A stretch of DNA of 32,019 nucleotides from Lachnospiraceae bacterium (GTDB lineage: Bacteria; Bacillota; Clostridia; Lachnospirales; Lachnospiraceae), in assembly GCA_009774235.1 (NCBI GenBank), contig VSNJ01000032.1, positions 1-32,019 on the forward strand. Reading direction: 5' to 3'. Under the pieces are notes generated by a model. The model did no database searches and was not told where the DNA came from. It saw nothing but the letters and a program-made list of their open reading frames with translations. Positions 23,003 to 32,019 of the stretch are shown piece after piece; position 1 is the stretch's first letter; every line of letters begins with the position of its first letter. A program made the position numbers and the translations under genes.

Positions 23003-24280
23003 ATGGCAGGAAAAAAGGATGAAGTAAAGCTGAAATGTTCATTCTGCGGCAAGACGCAGGACCAGGTACACAAACTGGTTGCAGGACCAGGTGTATATAT
23101 TTGTGACCAGTGCATTGAGCTTTGTTCTGAGATAATAGAAGATGACGGAGATGAAGAGTTATACAATAATGATATGGATATAAACCTTCTTAAGCCAAAA
23201 GAAATTAAAGAATTCCTTGATGAATATGTAGTAGGCCAGGAGGACGCCAAAAAGGTGCTTTCCGTATCAGTATATAACCACTATAAACGTGTGCTTTCAG
23301 GTAAAAGCATGGATGTAGAGCTACAGAAGAGCAATATTATGATGGTGGGGCCTACTGGTTCAGGTAAAACTTTCCTTGCACAGACCCTTGCCAGGATACT
23401 TAATGTACCATTTGCTATTGCAGATGCCACAGCTCTTACAGAAGCTGGTTATGTAGGTGAGGATGTTGAAAATATCCTTTTAAAAATTATACAGGCAGCC
23501 GATTATGACATGGAGAGGGCTGAACATGGAATTATCTATATAGATGAGATTGATAAAATTACACGTAAAGGCGAAAATGTTTCAATTACAAGAGACGTTT
23601 CTGGTGAAGGTGTACAGCAGGCGTTGCTTAAGATACTGGAAGGCACAGTTGCAAGTGTTCCGCCACAGGGCGGAAGGAAACATCCGCACCAGGAATTTTA
23701 CCAGCTTGATACTACTAATATACTTTTTATATGTGGTGGTGCATTTGACGGCCTGGAAAATATAATTGGGACACGTATTGGCAAAAAATCCATTGGATTT
23801 AATGCTGAGATTGCTACAAAAAGGGATGAAAGTATTGGTGACTTATTCCGCCAGGTACTCCCAGAAGATTTTGTTAAATTTGGCCTTATTCCTGAACTTA
23901 TAGGCAGGCTTCCTATAAATGTTGCACTGGACCTGCTTGATGAAGAAGCACTTAAAAGGATTCTTGTTGAACCAAAGAACGCTATTACCAGGCAGTATAA
24001 GAAATTGTTTGAACTGGATGGTGTAAAGCTTACATTTGAAGATGACGCTATTGCCGCAGTTGCAAAACGCTCTGTTGAAAGAAAAACTGGTGCAAGAGGC
24101 CTTCGTGCAATTATGGAATCTATAATGATGGATGCTATGTATGAGGTTCCGTCAGATGATGAAGTGAAAGAGTGTATTATCACTAAAGAATCGGTTACAG
24201 GGGATGAAGAGCCTGTGATGGTTCTTGTAAACGACGAAATCAGGCGTACAAGCAGAAGAACCAAAAATGAAATTGCATAG
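23003..24280 (+). CDS. clpX: Clp protease ATP-binding subunit ClpX
   Basis: The 425-residue unfoldase has an N-terminal zinc-binding domain (Cys12, Cys15, Cys34, Cys37), Walker A GPTGSGKT at 116-123, Walker B IIYIDEIDKI, the pore and sensor segments GEGVQQALLKILEGT and TGARGLRAIMES. It selects and unfolds substrates for ClpP. ATG 23003 is preceded by TTGGAGGTAG. The HPHQEF.. segment before TTNILFICGGAF is the family's IGF-loop neighbourhood. A stem-loop separates it from lon. Confidence 0.97.
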   Translation: MAGKKDEVKLKCSFCGKTQDQVHKLVAGPGVYICDQCIELCSEIIEDDGDEELYNNDMDINLLKPKEIKEFLDEYVVGQEDAKKVLSVSVYNHYKRVLSGKSMDVELQKSNIMMVGPTGSGKTFLAQTLARILNVPFAIADATALTEAGYVGEDVENILLKIIQAADYDMERAEHGIIYIDEIDKITRKGENVSITRDVSGEGVQQALLKILEGTVASVPPQGGRKHPHQEFYQLDTTNILFICGGAFDGLENIIGTRIGKKSIGFNAEIATKRDESIGDLFRQVLPEDFVKFGLIPELIGRLPINVALDLLDEEALKRILVEPKNAITRQYKKLFELDGVKLTFEDDAIAAVAKRSVERKTGARGLRAIMESIMMDAMYEVPSDDEVKECIITKESVTGDEEPVMVLVNDEIRRTSRRTKNEIA

Positions 24281-24297
24281 ATTGTATAAAAGGCTGG

Positions 24298-24331
24298 AAC
24301 AGAGGGGTTAAGTAAATCCCTCTGTTTCTAT
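24298..24331 (+). terminator. Stem-loop between clpX and lon
   Basis: AACAGAGGG (24298-24306) pairs with CCCTCTGTT (24318-24326) and is followed by TCTAT. The U run is poor, so it may be a partial terminator that lowers lon relative to clpX. Confidence 0.55.
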
Positions 24332-24357
24332 AATATAAATGGAGAATTAATATTAGT

Positions 24358-26685
24358 ATGGGAGATAGTATAGAGATATCAGATAAAATTGATGGGGTTC
24401 CTATAGTTACATTAAGGGATCTTGTTGTATTTCCAAAAACAACGGTATATTTTGAGGTAGGACGTGATGCTACAGTAAATGCGCTTAAAGAAGCTATGAG
24501 AAGCAGCCAGCTTGTATTTACAGTTGCGCAGAAAAACCCTGATATTGAAAATCCAGGAATGGATGATTTATTTGAAACAGGTACTCTCGCTGAGGTAAAA
24601 CAGATAATTAATATGCCAGGCAAAGTTATAAGGGTTGTTATAATTGGCAGAGAACGTATGAAACTTGAATACCTTGAAACAAGAGAGGGTTATCTGTCAG
24701 GCACAGTTTCAGGCCTTCCAGAGACAGGTGATACTTCATATGCACTTGAAACAGCAGCAATGATACGTGGGCTTAAGGATGTATTTTCATTGTATACAAG
24801 TAAAAATGGCAGGTTTAACCAGAAAATTGTAGATGAAATATTAAATATTGCAGACCTTGATACCCTTGTTTACCAGATATGTTCCAATATTCCTGTAAAT
24901 TACCTGGTAAAGCAGAAAATCCTTTCAGAGGACAGCATTATAGACAGGCATGAGCAGCTTTCTGTTGTATTAGGCAAGGAAATAAATATAATGCGTATAC
25001 AGGAAGATATTGCAAACCGGGTAAAAGCACAGGTAGAAACAAACCAAAGGGAATATTACCTGCGTGAACAGGTTAAAGCTATACACAGGGAACTTGGTGA
25101 GGATGATTCTGAAAGTGATGCAGATAAATACACAGAATCTTTAGATAAGCTTAAAGCCCCTAAAAAAGTTAAGAAAAAACTGGCTGAAGAAATACGCAGG
25201 TTTAAGCTTACAAGTTCAAGTTCTTCTGAAAATGCTGTTATAAGGGGATATATTGAAACATTATTTGCAATCCCATGGAAGAAGGAAAGCAAAAGTAATA
25301 CAGATGTTGTGCGTGCAGGAGAGGTACTTGACAAAGACCACTATGGTCTTAAGAAAGTTAAGGAAAGAGTGCTTGAATGTATAGCAGTAAAGGCAATAAA
25401 AAAAGATGGGCAAAGCCCTGTTATATGCCTTGTAGGACCTCCAGGCACAGGCAAGACATCTATTGCAAAGTCTGTAGCCAGGTCTATGGGAAGGAAATAT
25501 GTGCGCATCTGTCTTGGAGGTGTGCGTGATGAAGCAGAGATAAGAGGGCACAGGCGTACTTATGTAGGTGCAATGCCTGGAAGGATTGTTGCTGCATTAA
25601 GGACAGTGAAAACCAGGAACCCAGTAATGCTTTTAGATGAGGTTGATAAATTAGGAAATGATTATAAGGGCGACCCGTCTTCAGCACTGCTTGAAGTGCT
25701 TGACCCTGAACAGAATAAAAACTTCAGGGACCACTATGTAGAGCTGCCAGTTGACCTTTCTAAAGTAATGTTTATATGTACTGCCAATACAACTGACACA
25801 ATTCCTAAACCGCTTCTTGACAGAATGGAAGTTATAGAGCTTCCAGGTTATACTTCTAATGAAAAATTCCATATCGCAAAGGAACATCTTATAGAAAAGC
25901 AAAAAATTGCCAATGGTTTGACAAAACCACAGCTTAATATATCAGACAGGGCAATTAAGATAATTATTGAGAACTATACAAGAGAAGCAGGAGTAAGGAA
26001 CCTTGAGAGGAAAATTGCGCAGATATGCAGGAAGGCAGCAATGGAAGCTGCCAGCAATGCAGATTGTAAAGTAAGGGTTTCAGAACGCAATATTAAAAAA
26101 TTCCTTGGCATAGAGAAATATACAGCTAATATGGCAAATACACAGCCAGATGTTGGCATAGTAAGAGGTCTGGCCTGGACAAGCGCTGGCGGTGATACGC
26201 TGGAGATAGAAGTAAATATTATGAAAGGTACAGGAAAGCTTGAACTTACAGGGAAACTTGGTGATGTAATGCAGGAATCTGCAAAGATTGCCCTGTCTTA
26301 TGTAAGGTCTGTTGTACCAGACAGCTTTCCGGAAAAGTATTTTGAAGAACATGATATACATCTCCATGTCCCAGAAGGTGCAGTGCCAAAGGACGGGCCT
26401 TCTGCCGGCATAACTATGGCTACGGCTATATATTCTGCAGTTATGGATAAGAAAGCCAGGGCTGATGTAGCTATGACAGGCGAACTTACATTAAGGGGAC
26501 GTGTCCTTCCAATAGGTGGTTTAAAAGAAAAGATACTTGCCGCTAAAACTGCTGGCATAAAACTTGTTCTTGTGCCATTAAAAAACAAAAAAGATGTTGG
26601 TGAAATAGAAGAAGAGATTTTAGAAGGCATAGATATAAAATATGTCCAGGATGCAGAAGAAGTATTCAGGGAGGTTATATTGTAA
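24358..26685 (+). CDS. lon: ATP-dependent protease Lon
   Basis: The 775-residue LonA-type protease has an N-terminal substrate domain (about 1-300, coiled-coil toward its end), an AAA+ module with Walker A GPPGTGKT at 360-367 and MLLDEVDKLG, and a C-terminal protease domain with the Ser682-Lys725 dyad (PKDGPSAG and GGLKEKIL). It removes misfolded and regulatory proteins. Length is normal. ATG 24358 has a TGGAGAA site about 12 bases away. Its stop overlaps the ysxC start (TAATG), so ysxC translation is coupled. Confidence 0.97.
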   Translation: MGDSIEISDKIDGVPIVTLRDLVVFPKTTVYFEVGRDATVNALKEAMRSSQLVFTVAQKNPDIENPGMDDLFETGTLAEVKQIINMPGKVIRVVIIGRERMKLEYLETREGYLSGTVSGLPETGDTSYALETAAMIRGLKDVFSLYTSKNGRFNQKIVDEILNIADLDTLVYQICSNIPVNYLVKQKILSEDSIIDRHEQLSVVLGKEINIMRIQEDIANRVKAQVETNQREYYLREQVKAIHRELGEDDSESDADKYTESLDKLKAPKKVKKKLAEEIRRFKLTSSSSSENAVIRGYIETLFAIPWKKESKSNTDVVRAGEVLDKDHYGLKKVKERVLECIAVKAIKKDGQSPVICLVGPPGTGKTSIAKSVARSMGRKYVRICLGGVRDEAEIRGHRRTYVGAMPGRIVAALRTVKTRNPVMLLDEVDKLGNDYKGDPSSALLEVLDPEQNKNFRDHYVELPVDLSKVMFICTANTTDTIPKPLLDRMEVIELPGYTSNEKFHIAKEHLIEKQKIANGLTKPQLNISDRAIKIIIENYTREAGVRNLERKIAQICRKAAMEAASNADCKVRVSERNIKKFLGIEKYTANMANTQPDVGIVRGLAWTSAGGDTLEIEVNIMKGTGKLELTGKLGDVMQESAKIALSYVRSVVPDSFPEKYFEEHDIHLHVPEGAVPKDGPSAGITMATAIYSAVMDKKARADVAMTGELTLRGRVLPIGGLKEKILAAKTAGIKLVLVPLKNKKDVGEIEEEILEGIDIKYVQDAEEVFREVIL

Positions 26686-27287
26686 TGGTAGTAAAAAGTG
26701 TAAATCTTGAAACAGTAATTGGCATTACAAGCAAGCTTCCAGATAACCATATGCTTGAAGTTGCATTTGCAGGACGTTCTAATGTTGGGAAATCCTCACT
26801 TATCAACAGCCTTTTAAACAGGAAATCATATGCAAGGACTTCTTCACAGCCAGGCAAAACACAGACAATTAACTTTTATAATGTAAATGAAATGCTCTAC
26901 TTTGTAGACCTTCCAGGGTATGGATATGCCAAGGTATCAAAAGAAATGGTTGCAAAGTGGGGCAAGATGATTGATAATTATCTTGAAAGCTCAAAAGTTC
27001 TAAGACTTGTATTTTTACTTGTTGATATACGCCATACTCCTAATAAAAATGATATACAGATGTATGACTGGTGTGTAAATTATGGTTTTAACCCAATAAT
27101 AATTGCTACAAAAGAAGATAAAGTAAAGCGTTCACAGAAAGCAAAATTAATAAAAGATATAAAACTGGCGCTAAATGTAGAAGAGGGTACACCAGTAATA
27201 CCTTTCTCAGCAATAACTAAATCTGGGAGGGATGAAATCTGGGAGTATATTGATATGGTATATGGGAACTTTAAAGAAGAATTTTAA
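26685..27287 (+). CDS. ysxC: Ribosome biogenesis GTP-binding protein YsxC/EngB
   Basis: The 200-residue GTPase has Walker A GRSNVGKS at 30-37, switch II DLPGYGYAKVS and the ATKEDK specificity motif. EngB/YsxC helps assemble the 50S subunit and is usually essential in Firmicutes. Its ATG overlaps the lon stop by one base, the arrangement seen in Bacillus. A gap of 31 bases leads to the NlpC/P60 gene, so the operon may continue. Confidence 0.96.
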   Translation: MVVKSVNLETVIGITSKLPDNHMLEVAFAGRSNVGKSSLINSLLNRKSYARTSSQPGKTQTINFYNVNEMLYFVDLPGYGYAKVSKEMVAKWGKMIDNYLESSKVLRLVFLLVDIRHTPNKNDIQMYDWCVNYGFNPIIIATKEDKVKRSQKAKLIKDIKLALNVEEGTPVIPFSAITKSGRDEIWEYIDMVYGNFKEEF

Positions 27288-27318
27288 AATTGTTATGGAC
27301 TGACAGGAGGAAGAGAAG

Positions 27319-29085
27319 ATGGCTGGTCTTATAAAAGACAAAAAGAAAGGATGTAGAGAAACTACAGGTTTTAAGCGCAAAGGGATTGCGCTGTTATTTG
27401 CAATGCTTGTACTTTGCTGTATGGTATGGCAGAAAGCTTCTGCACTTGGCAAGCTGTTATACCAGGAAAGCACAGCAGTGTATGTAGGTGGTACAATAAG
27501 CCTTAGAAACTATGTTGATGAAGAATTTCTTGGCTTAAATTACAATGGGGATTATAATTCTGTTAATCCAGGATACAAGCTGGAATACAAATGGAATTCA
27601 TCAAACCTGAATCCAGATTGTGCAACCCTTGATGAAAAGGGAAATATTAAAGCTATTTCATCAGGAAGTGTTAAGGCAGATATTACATTTACATATAAAG
27701 ATATTGTACAGACAGAGGTATTTACAATAGAAATATATGACCCAGAAGAAATTGATATTGCATATGGTGAAAGCCAGCCTCTTAAGGCAGCAGAAGTATA
27801 TGATACAAGCAAATATTTGTACACTTCATCTAATGGAAGTATAATAGTAAACAGTGATGGAAGTATAACTGCCAGTGGTTTTAAAAATACAGAAATCTAT
27901 GTTCCAGGTGAAGATGGCAAGAATATTACTGTAGCAAAAGTTAATATAAGGCAGCCAGGATTTCCGGATGAGGGTATTGCAAGGGCAGCAGGCACATCAG
28001 CATATACACCTGGTATATTAAATTATACACCATTTGAAGGTGAGAATGCTGTTGTGTGGAAAGTAGCAAGTGAAGGGGCTGTATCTGTAAGTGAAGAGGG
28101 TTTGTCAGCATTAAATGCTGGTGAAACAGAAATTACAGCTTTAATTTCTGCAAAGAATGGTGATACTGTAGAGATTGCAACAAAACTTACTATTACAGAC
28201 CCATCATTTCCAGAAACAGATATTGTAATAGCAGCTGATGTGGTTAAAGATATTGAATTATCTGGTATATGTAATGCAAGCATAATTAACTGGAATATTG
28301 GAAACGCTGTAGATACTGCTGCATATTTTATAGAAGAGGGAAAGCTGTATTCAAATGAAAGCGGAAGTGCTCCTGTTACAATTAATGCAGATGGAAGGGA
28401 TATTACATGTAATGTAACAGTTACAGACCCTTATTATGATGGTGAAGGTATAATTGGTTATAAGGGTGTTACCAAAAATATAAAGATAAAGGGTACAGAT
28501 GACCAGAAAAGTATTGTTACATATAGAAGTAAAAAGAAAGCTGTAGCAGAAGTGGATGAAAATGGTGTAATTACAGCTAAGAAAACAGGTAATACAGTTA
28601 TTGTTGCCAACGCTGATGGAAGGGAAATAGAGATACCTGTTGAAATTGCTTCTGTTGAAGGTTATAAGGCTTCTAAAAAGGCAGTTTCAATATCAAATAC
28701 AAAGACGAAATACAGCCAGGCAAAAAGAATGAAGAAAGGTTATTATGACTGTAGTTCACTTATATGGAGGATTTATTCACAGTATGATGTGTATTTTGGT
28801 GTAGAGTCTGGCTGGGCGCCTACAGCTGCTGATATAGCGAAGTGGTGCAAGGATAATGGAAGGACTCTTTACAATAAGGCGGTACCATCTGAAAAGCTTC
28901 TGCCTGGAGACCTGGTTTTCTTTTCATATTCTAAAAACGGACGTTATAAGAATATTTCACATGTAGAAATATATACAGGACAGGATATGGATGTGTCAGC
29001 GAGCAGCAGTAATAATGCAGTAATACACTATGAATATTCACAAAATGATTCTATAGTTATGATAGCAAGACCTGTAAGCAATTAA
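27319..29085 (+). CDS. Secreted Ig-like (Big2-type) protein with NlpC/P60 hydrolase domain
   Basis: The 588-residue protein has a basic start, a signal segment at about 16-40 (GIALLFAMLVLCCMVW), then several Ig-like bacterial repeats: DEKGNIKAISSGSVKADITF, NSDGSITASGF, SEEGLSALNAGETEITALI and DENGVITAKKTGNTVIV. The C-terminal ~125 residues form an NlpC/P60 domain with Cys478 in YYDCSSL and His548 in SHVEIYTG. Such enzymes cut peptidoglycan stem peptides; the Ig repeats give a stalk or wall-binding arm. A GGAGGAAG site precedes the ATG. The domain order resembles clostridial surface hydrolases. Confidence 0.88.
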   Translation: MAGLIKDKKKGCRETTGFKRKGIALLFAMLVLCCMVWQKASALGKLLYQESTAVYVGGTISLRNYVDEEFLGLNYNGDYNSVNPGYKLEYKWNSSNLNPDCATLDEKGNIKAISSGSVKADITFTYKDIVQTEVFTIEIYDPEEIDIAYGESQPLKAAEVYDTSKYLYTSSNGSIIVNSDGSITASGFKNTEIYVPGEDGKNITVAKVNIRQPGFPDEGIARAAGTSAYTPGILNYTPFEGENAVVWKVASEGAVSVSEEGLSALNAGETEITALISAKNGDTVEIATKLTITDPSFPETDIVIAADVVKDIELSGICNASIINWNIGNAVDTAAYFIEEGKLYSNESGSAPVTINADGRDITCNVTVTDPYYDGEGIIGYKGVTKNIKIKGTDDQKSIVTYRSKKKAVAEVDENGVITAKKTGNTVIVANADGREIEIPVEIASVEGYKASKKAVSISNTKTKYSQAKRMKKGYYDCSSLIWRIYSQYDVYFGVESGWAPTAADIAKWCKDNGRTLYNKAVPSEKLLPGDLVFFSYSKNGRYKNISHVEIYTGQDMDVSASSSNNAVIHYEYSQNDSIVMIARPVSN

Positions 29086-29139
29086 AAAACTATAATTTAT
29101 ATTGTGTATATGGAAATATAACAAAAGTTTATAAATTAC

Positions 29140-29169
29140 CTTTGGATTGTAAAGTTGTGCAATCCAAAG
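29140..29169. terminator. Stem-loop between the NlpC/P60 gene and ddl
   Basis: A perfect 10-bp stem CTTTGGATTG (29140-29149) / CAATCCAAAG (29160-29169) with a 10-base loop. No U run follows on either strand, so it may be a processing site or leader structure of ddl rather than a true terminator. Confidence 0.45.
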
Positions 29170-29203
29170 ATAATAATAAATAATTGTGTAATTGGAGGTT
29201 AGT

Positions 29204-30268
29204 GTGAGAATAGTTGTTTTAGCTGGAGGAATTAGCACAGAAAGAGAAGTTTCATTAGTTACAGGAAAAGGCGTGTGTGATGCTTTAAGAGAGAATGGGC
29301 ACCAGGCAGTTTTGCTTGACCTGTTTTTTGGATATGGTGAAGAAGGCACTTCCTTAGAAGATATTTTTGAAAAGGAAACACTTATTGGTGATGGAATACA
29401 TGATATAAATGTTACAGACCCAGATATAGAAAAGATAAAAAAACTGCGTAAAGGAAACAGCAACAGTCTTATAGGAAATAATGTAATAAATATTTGCCAG
29501 ATGGCAGATATTGTATTTATGGCGCTTCACGGGGCTGATGGTGAGAATGGGAAATTGCAGGCAGTATTTGATATATTAGGTATAAAATACACAGGCTCAG
29601 GTTCTTTTGGAAGTGCACTTGCAATGGATAAACTTGTGTCCAAGAAGATTTTAAAAGAAGGTAAAGTACCAGTTCCTTATGGATTTCTGGTTACAAAAAA
29701 AGAGAAAGAAAACGGTCTTAAAGGAACAGAGAAACTTTCTGCCAATATGTTCCCATGTGTTGTAAAACCATGCTGTGGCGGTTCAAGCGTTGGTGTAAGT
29801 ATTGCCAGTAATGAAGAAGAATATATGGAAGCACTTGATATTGCATTGAAATATGAGGATGAAGTGCTTGTAGAAGAATATATAAAAGGCAGGGAGTTTT
29901 CTGCAGGAATAGTTGACGGAGAAGCTTATCCTGTTATTGAAATAGTACCTAAGACAGGTTTTTATGATTATAAAACAAAATACCAGCCAGGAATGGCGGA
30001 TGATATATGTCCTGCGCATATTAGTGATGACATAAGGAATAAAATGCAGGAGTATGCAAAAAAAGTGTACCATGTGCTTAAACTTGAAACATATGCGAGA
30101 ATAGATTTCCTGCTTGATGAAAAGGCAAACTTGTTCTGTCTTGAAGCAAATACGCTTCCTGGCATGACACCATTAAGCCTGCTTCCGCAGGAGGCTAAAG
30201 CAGCAGGTATAAACTATGGCCAGTTATGTGAAAAAATAGTTTCAGTTTCAATGGACAAATATAAATAA
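29204..30268 (+). CDS. ddl: D-alanine-D-alanine ligase
   Basis: The 354-residue ATP-grasp ligase starts MRIVVLAGGISTEREVSL, has FMALHGADGENGKLQ, GSGSFGSALAMDK, the CCGGSSVGVS serine loop, EEYIKGREFSAG and the Mg site CLEANTLPGMTPLSLLP. It joins two D-Ala for the peptidoglycan stem. The frame is open from a TTG at 29192, but the GTG at 29204 sits 5 bases after GGAGG and gives the family N-terminus, so GTG is the likely start. It carries the ~35-residue insertion (about 45-80) common in clostridial Ddl. murF follows 21 bases later. Confidence 0.94.
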   Translation: MRIVVLAGGISTEREVSLVTGKGVCDALRENGHQAVLLDLFFGYGEEGTSLEDIFEKETLIGDGIHDINVTDPDIEKIKKLRKGNSNSLIGNNVINICQMADIVFMALHGADGENGKLQAVFDILGIKYTGSGSFGSALAMDKLVSKKILKEGKVPVPYGFLVTKKEKENGLKGTEKLSANMFPCVVKPCCGGSSVGVSIASNEEEYMEALDIALKYEDEVLVEEYIKGREFSAGIVDGEAYPVIEIVPKTGFYDYKTKYQPGMADDICPAHISDDIRNKMQEYAKKVYHVLKLETYARIDFLLDEKANLFCLEANTLPGMTPLSLLPQEAKAAGINYGQLCEKIVSVSMDKYK

Positions 30269-30289
30269 AACAGGGGAATAATTAAAATA

Positions 30290-31732
30290 ATGGAACAAAT
30301 AACACCATCAAGGCTTGCCATAATCTGTAATGGTACATATTATGGGGATACAGAAATAAAAGACAGAGAAGTTTCTTCAATAACAACAGACAGCCGTGAA
30401 ATTACAGATGGCGGGCTTTTTATTGCTATAAAGGGCGAACGCACAGATGGCAGCAGGTTTATAAATAAAACTTATGAAAGTGGTGCTCTTTGCTGTATTT
30501 CAGAAGCTGCACCAGAAGAGGTATATAGTATTAGCACCGATGGAACTACAGAGGATGGCAGACTGTATAATAATATAGAAGAATGGCTGTCTGGAAGGGC
30601 TTTTATACAGGTAAAGTCATGCTTGCAGGCATTAAAGGATATTGCAGAATTTTACCGTATAGTCTGTGCAACTAAGATTATTGGAATAACAGGAAGTGTT
30701 GGGAAAACTACAACAAAAGAAATGATAGCTTCCGTGCTTTCTGAGCATTTTAATACATTAAAGACACAGGGTAATTTTAATAATGAAATAGGTGTACCTC
30801 TTACACTTTTCAGGCTGCGTGAAGAACATGAACTGGCAATAGTAGAGATGGGAATAAGTGAATTTGGTGAGATGACGAGACTTAGCAAAATAGTTAAGCC
30901 AGATATATGTGTTATAACTAATATTGGACAGTGTCATCTTGAAAATCTTGGTGACAGGGATGGTGTGCTTAAAGCAAAGACAGAAATCTTTACATCAATG
31001 GCAGCAGATGGTAAGGTTTATCTTAATGGCGATGATGACAAACTGGTGCAAATAGAAGATGTAAATGGAAAGAAACCTGTATTCTTTGGTACTGGCAGGA
31101 ATTGTAGTGTCTATGCAGACAATATTGTAGAAAACGGGCTTGATGGGACATATTTTGATGCTGTCACATGTGATATAAGAATACCATTACATGTACCAGT
31201 GCCAGGTATGCATATGGTAACAAATGCACTTGCTGCTGTAGCAGTTGCAACAGGACTTGGGATGGAACCGGATGAAATTGCAGCAGGCATAAGCAAGTTT
31301 ACACCAGTAGGCGGGCATGGCAGTATTATAAAGACAGACAGGTTTACTATAATGAATGACTGTTATAATGCAAATCCTGTATCACTTAAAGCGGCAATAG
31401 ATGTACTTTCATCTGTAAAGGGCAGGAAAGTGGCAATTATAGGTGATATGTTTGAGCTTGGTGCTAATGAGAAAATAATGCATTTTGATATTGGCGCTTA
31501 TGCTGTAAAGAAAGGTATTGATTGTATTGTCTGTGCAGGAAAGCTTGCAAAGGAATATGTAGCTGGTGCACTTGCAATAGATGGCGGGCATAATGTGCTT
31601 TATTATGAAAATACAGACCAGGCAATAGAACTAATGGGCACTATTGTCAAGGATGGTGATTCTATACTTGTTAAGGCATCACATGCAATGGGCTTTGAAA
31701 GGATTGTAAAAGTGCTGGAGGATTGTAAGTAA
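30290..31732 (+). CDS. murF: UDP-MurNAc-tripeptide-D-alanyl-D-alanine ligase
   Basis: The 480-residue Mur ligase has the N-terminal UDP-binding domain (SSITTDSREITDGGLFIAIKGERTDGSRF), the ATP loop GSVGKTTT at 135-142, the central domain (NFNNEIGVPLTLF, VEMGISEFGEM, TNIGQCHLENLG) and the C-terminal domain (NDCYNANPVSLKAAI). It adds the D-Ala-D-Ala made by Ddl to the muramyl tripeptide. ddl-murF is a standard pairing and the 21-base gap implies an operon. Ribosome site AGGGGAA. Confidence 0.95.
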   Translation: MEQITPSRLAIICNGTYYGDTEIKDREVSSITTDSREITDGGLFIAIKGERTDGSRFINKTYESGALCCISEAAPEEVYSISTDGTTEDGRLYNNIEEWLSGRAFIQVKSCLQALKDIAEFYRIVCATKIIGITGSVGKTTTKEMIASVLSEHFNTLKTQGNFNNEIGVPLTLFRLREEHELAIVEMGISEFGEMTRLSKIVKPDICVITNIGQCHLENLGDRDGVLKAKTEIFTSMAADGKVYLNGDDDKLVQIEDVNGKKPVFFGTGRNCSVYADNIVENGLDGTYFDAVTCDIRIPLHVPVPGMHMVTNALAAVAVATGLGMEPDEIAAGISKFTPVGGHGSIIKTDRFTIMNDCYNANPVSLKAAIDVLSSVKGRKVAIIGDMFELGANEKIMHFDIGAYAVKKGIDCIVCAGKLAKEYVAGALAIDGGHNVLYYENTDQAIELMGTIVKDGDSILVKASHAMGFERIVKVLEDCK

Positions 31733-31782
31733 TACATTTTTAAAAAATAAACCTGGTATTATATATTTTGTCAGTTTAATAT

Positions 31783-31890
31783 AAAAAGGGGCTGCCGTAC
31801 TAAGCAGAAATCATACAATATATGGCATATGTTAAAAGTTATATCCACTATATATTGTTGTAGTTTTTCTTAATGCGACAGCCCGTTTTT
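31783..31890. repeat. MITE-like inverted repeat, possibly acting as murF terminator
   Basis: About 108 bp with imperfect terminal inverted repeats of about 40 bases: AAAAAGGGGCTGCCGTACTA at the left and, inverted, AAAAACGGGCTGTCGCATTA at the right, continuing to AATATATGG / AATATATAG. It has no ORF. The G/C-rich base followed by TTTTT would also work as a terminator for ddl-murF. Its ends match those of the repeat at 11605-11695. Confidence 0.6.
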
Positions 31891-31909
31891 ATGGTTTAGG
31901 CAGCAGGTT

Positions 31910-32019
31910 TTACCGTGCACCGTCCATCCAGGAATTATATGCTTGTCTTTCTATTATTTCTAATGTTAACTGTCTGGATTCTGTAATTGTATTACAAAGC
32001 TTTCTGTCATAATATATAC
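31910..32019 (-). CDS. 3' end of an unrecognised gene (partial)
   Basis: Minus-strand reading is open from the window edge to the TAA at 31910-31912 and gives about 36 C-terminal residues, including DRKLCNTITESRQLTLEII and ending NSWMDGAR. The piece looks helical and soluble. Nothing identifies the family; it could also be chance, but it is open over the whole available length and ends shortly before the repeat that would serve as its terminator. Confidence 0.45.
   Translation of the reverse strand, partial: IYYDRKLCNTITESRQLTLEIIERQAYNSWMDGAR

Noticed and set aside
23698..24264. 188-codon ORF opposite clpX
   Set aside because: Antisense shadow of the conserved ClpX C-terminal half.

Overview
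The window looks like a chromosomal segment of a low-GC, spore-forming member of the Clostridia, most likely a Lachnospiraceae-like gut or rumen anaerobe. This rests on the rpsT-gpr-spoIIP-lepA-hemW order, two sporulation genes, a cellobiose phosphorylase, strong Shine-Dalgarno sites and heavy use of ATA and AGG codons. No database search was possible, so the taxon is an inference.

Layout. 1-6290: rpsT (minus) diverges from gpr, spoIIP, lepA and hemW (plus). 6290-6880: a decayed IS200/IS605-type element with a frameshifted, internally deleted tnpB. 6926-7438: purE. 7735-11362 (minus): a compact, AT-rich peptide-maturation cluster. In transcription order it holds a radical SAM/SPASM maturase, a 31-residue Cys-rich peptide (9848-9943), an ABC exporter with a stop codon near its 5' end, and a 57-residue peptide with three NGxGCGC repeats. 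It is the most interesting locus here and reads as a RiPP system. 11363-11732: AT-rich spacer with a small MITE-like repeat. 11733-13331: prfC (minus). 13741-14307: a hypothetical acidic/basic protein behind a palindromic operator candidate. 14308-15162: a graveyard with a broken OmpR-type response regulator, a broken two-TM membrane protein and a ~105-bp palindrome. 15163-17604: cellobiose phosphorylase (minus). 17921-19072: a polysaccharide deacetylase converging with a small XRE regulator. 19359-20699: glmM. 21036-27287: tig-clpP-clpX-lon-ysxC, a proteostasis block. 27319-29085: a secreted Ig-like/NlpC-P60 protein. 29204-31732: ddl-murF, cell-wall precursor synthesis. 31783-32019: a second MITE-like repeat and the 3' end of a minus-strand gene.

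How the genes fit together. The core is housekeeping: translation (S20, LepA, RF3), protein folding and turnover, peptidoglycan assembly (GlmM, Ddl, MurF, NlpC/P60, deacetylase) and sporulation (Gpr, SpoIIP). Accessory material sits in the 6.3-15.2 kb stretch, where mobile-element relics, pseudogenes and the Cys-peptide cluster lie between conserved genes. Several strong sigma-A-type promoters (rpsT, prfC, cellobiose phosphorylase, tig) are followed almost at once by an inverted repeat, so the predicted mRNAs would begin with a stem-loop.
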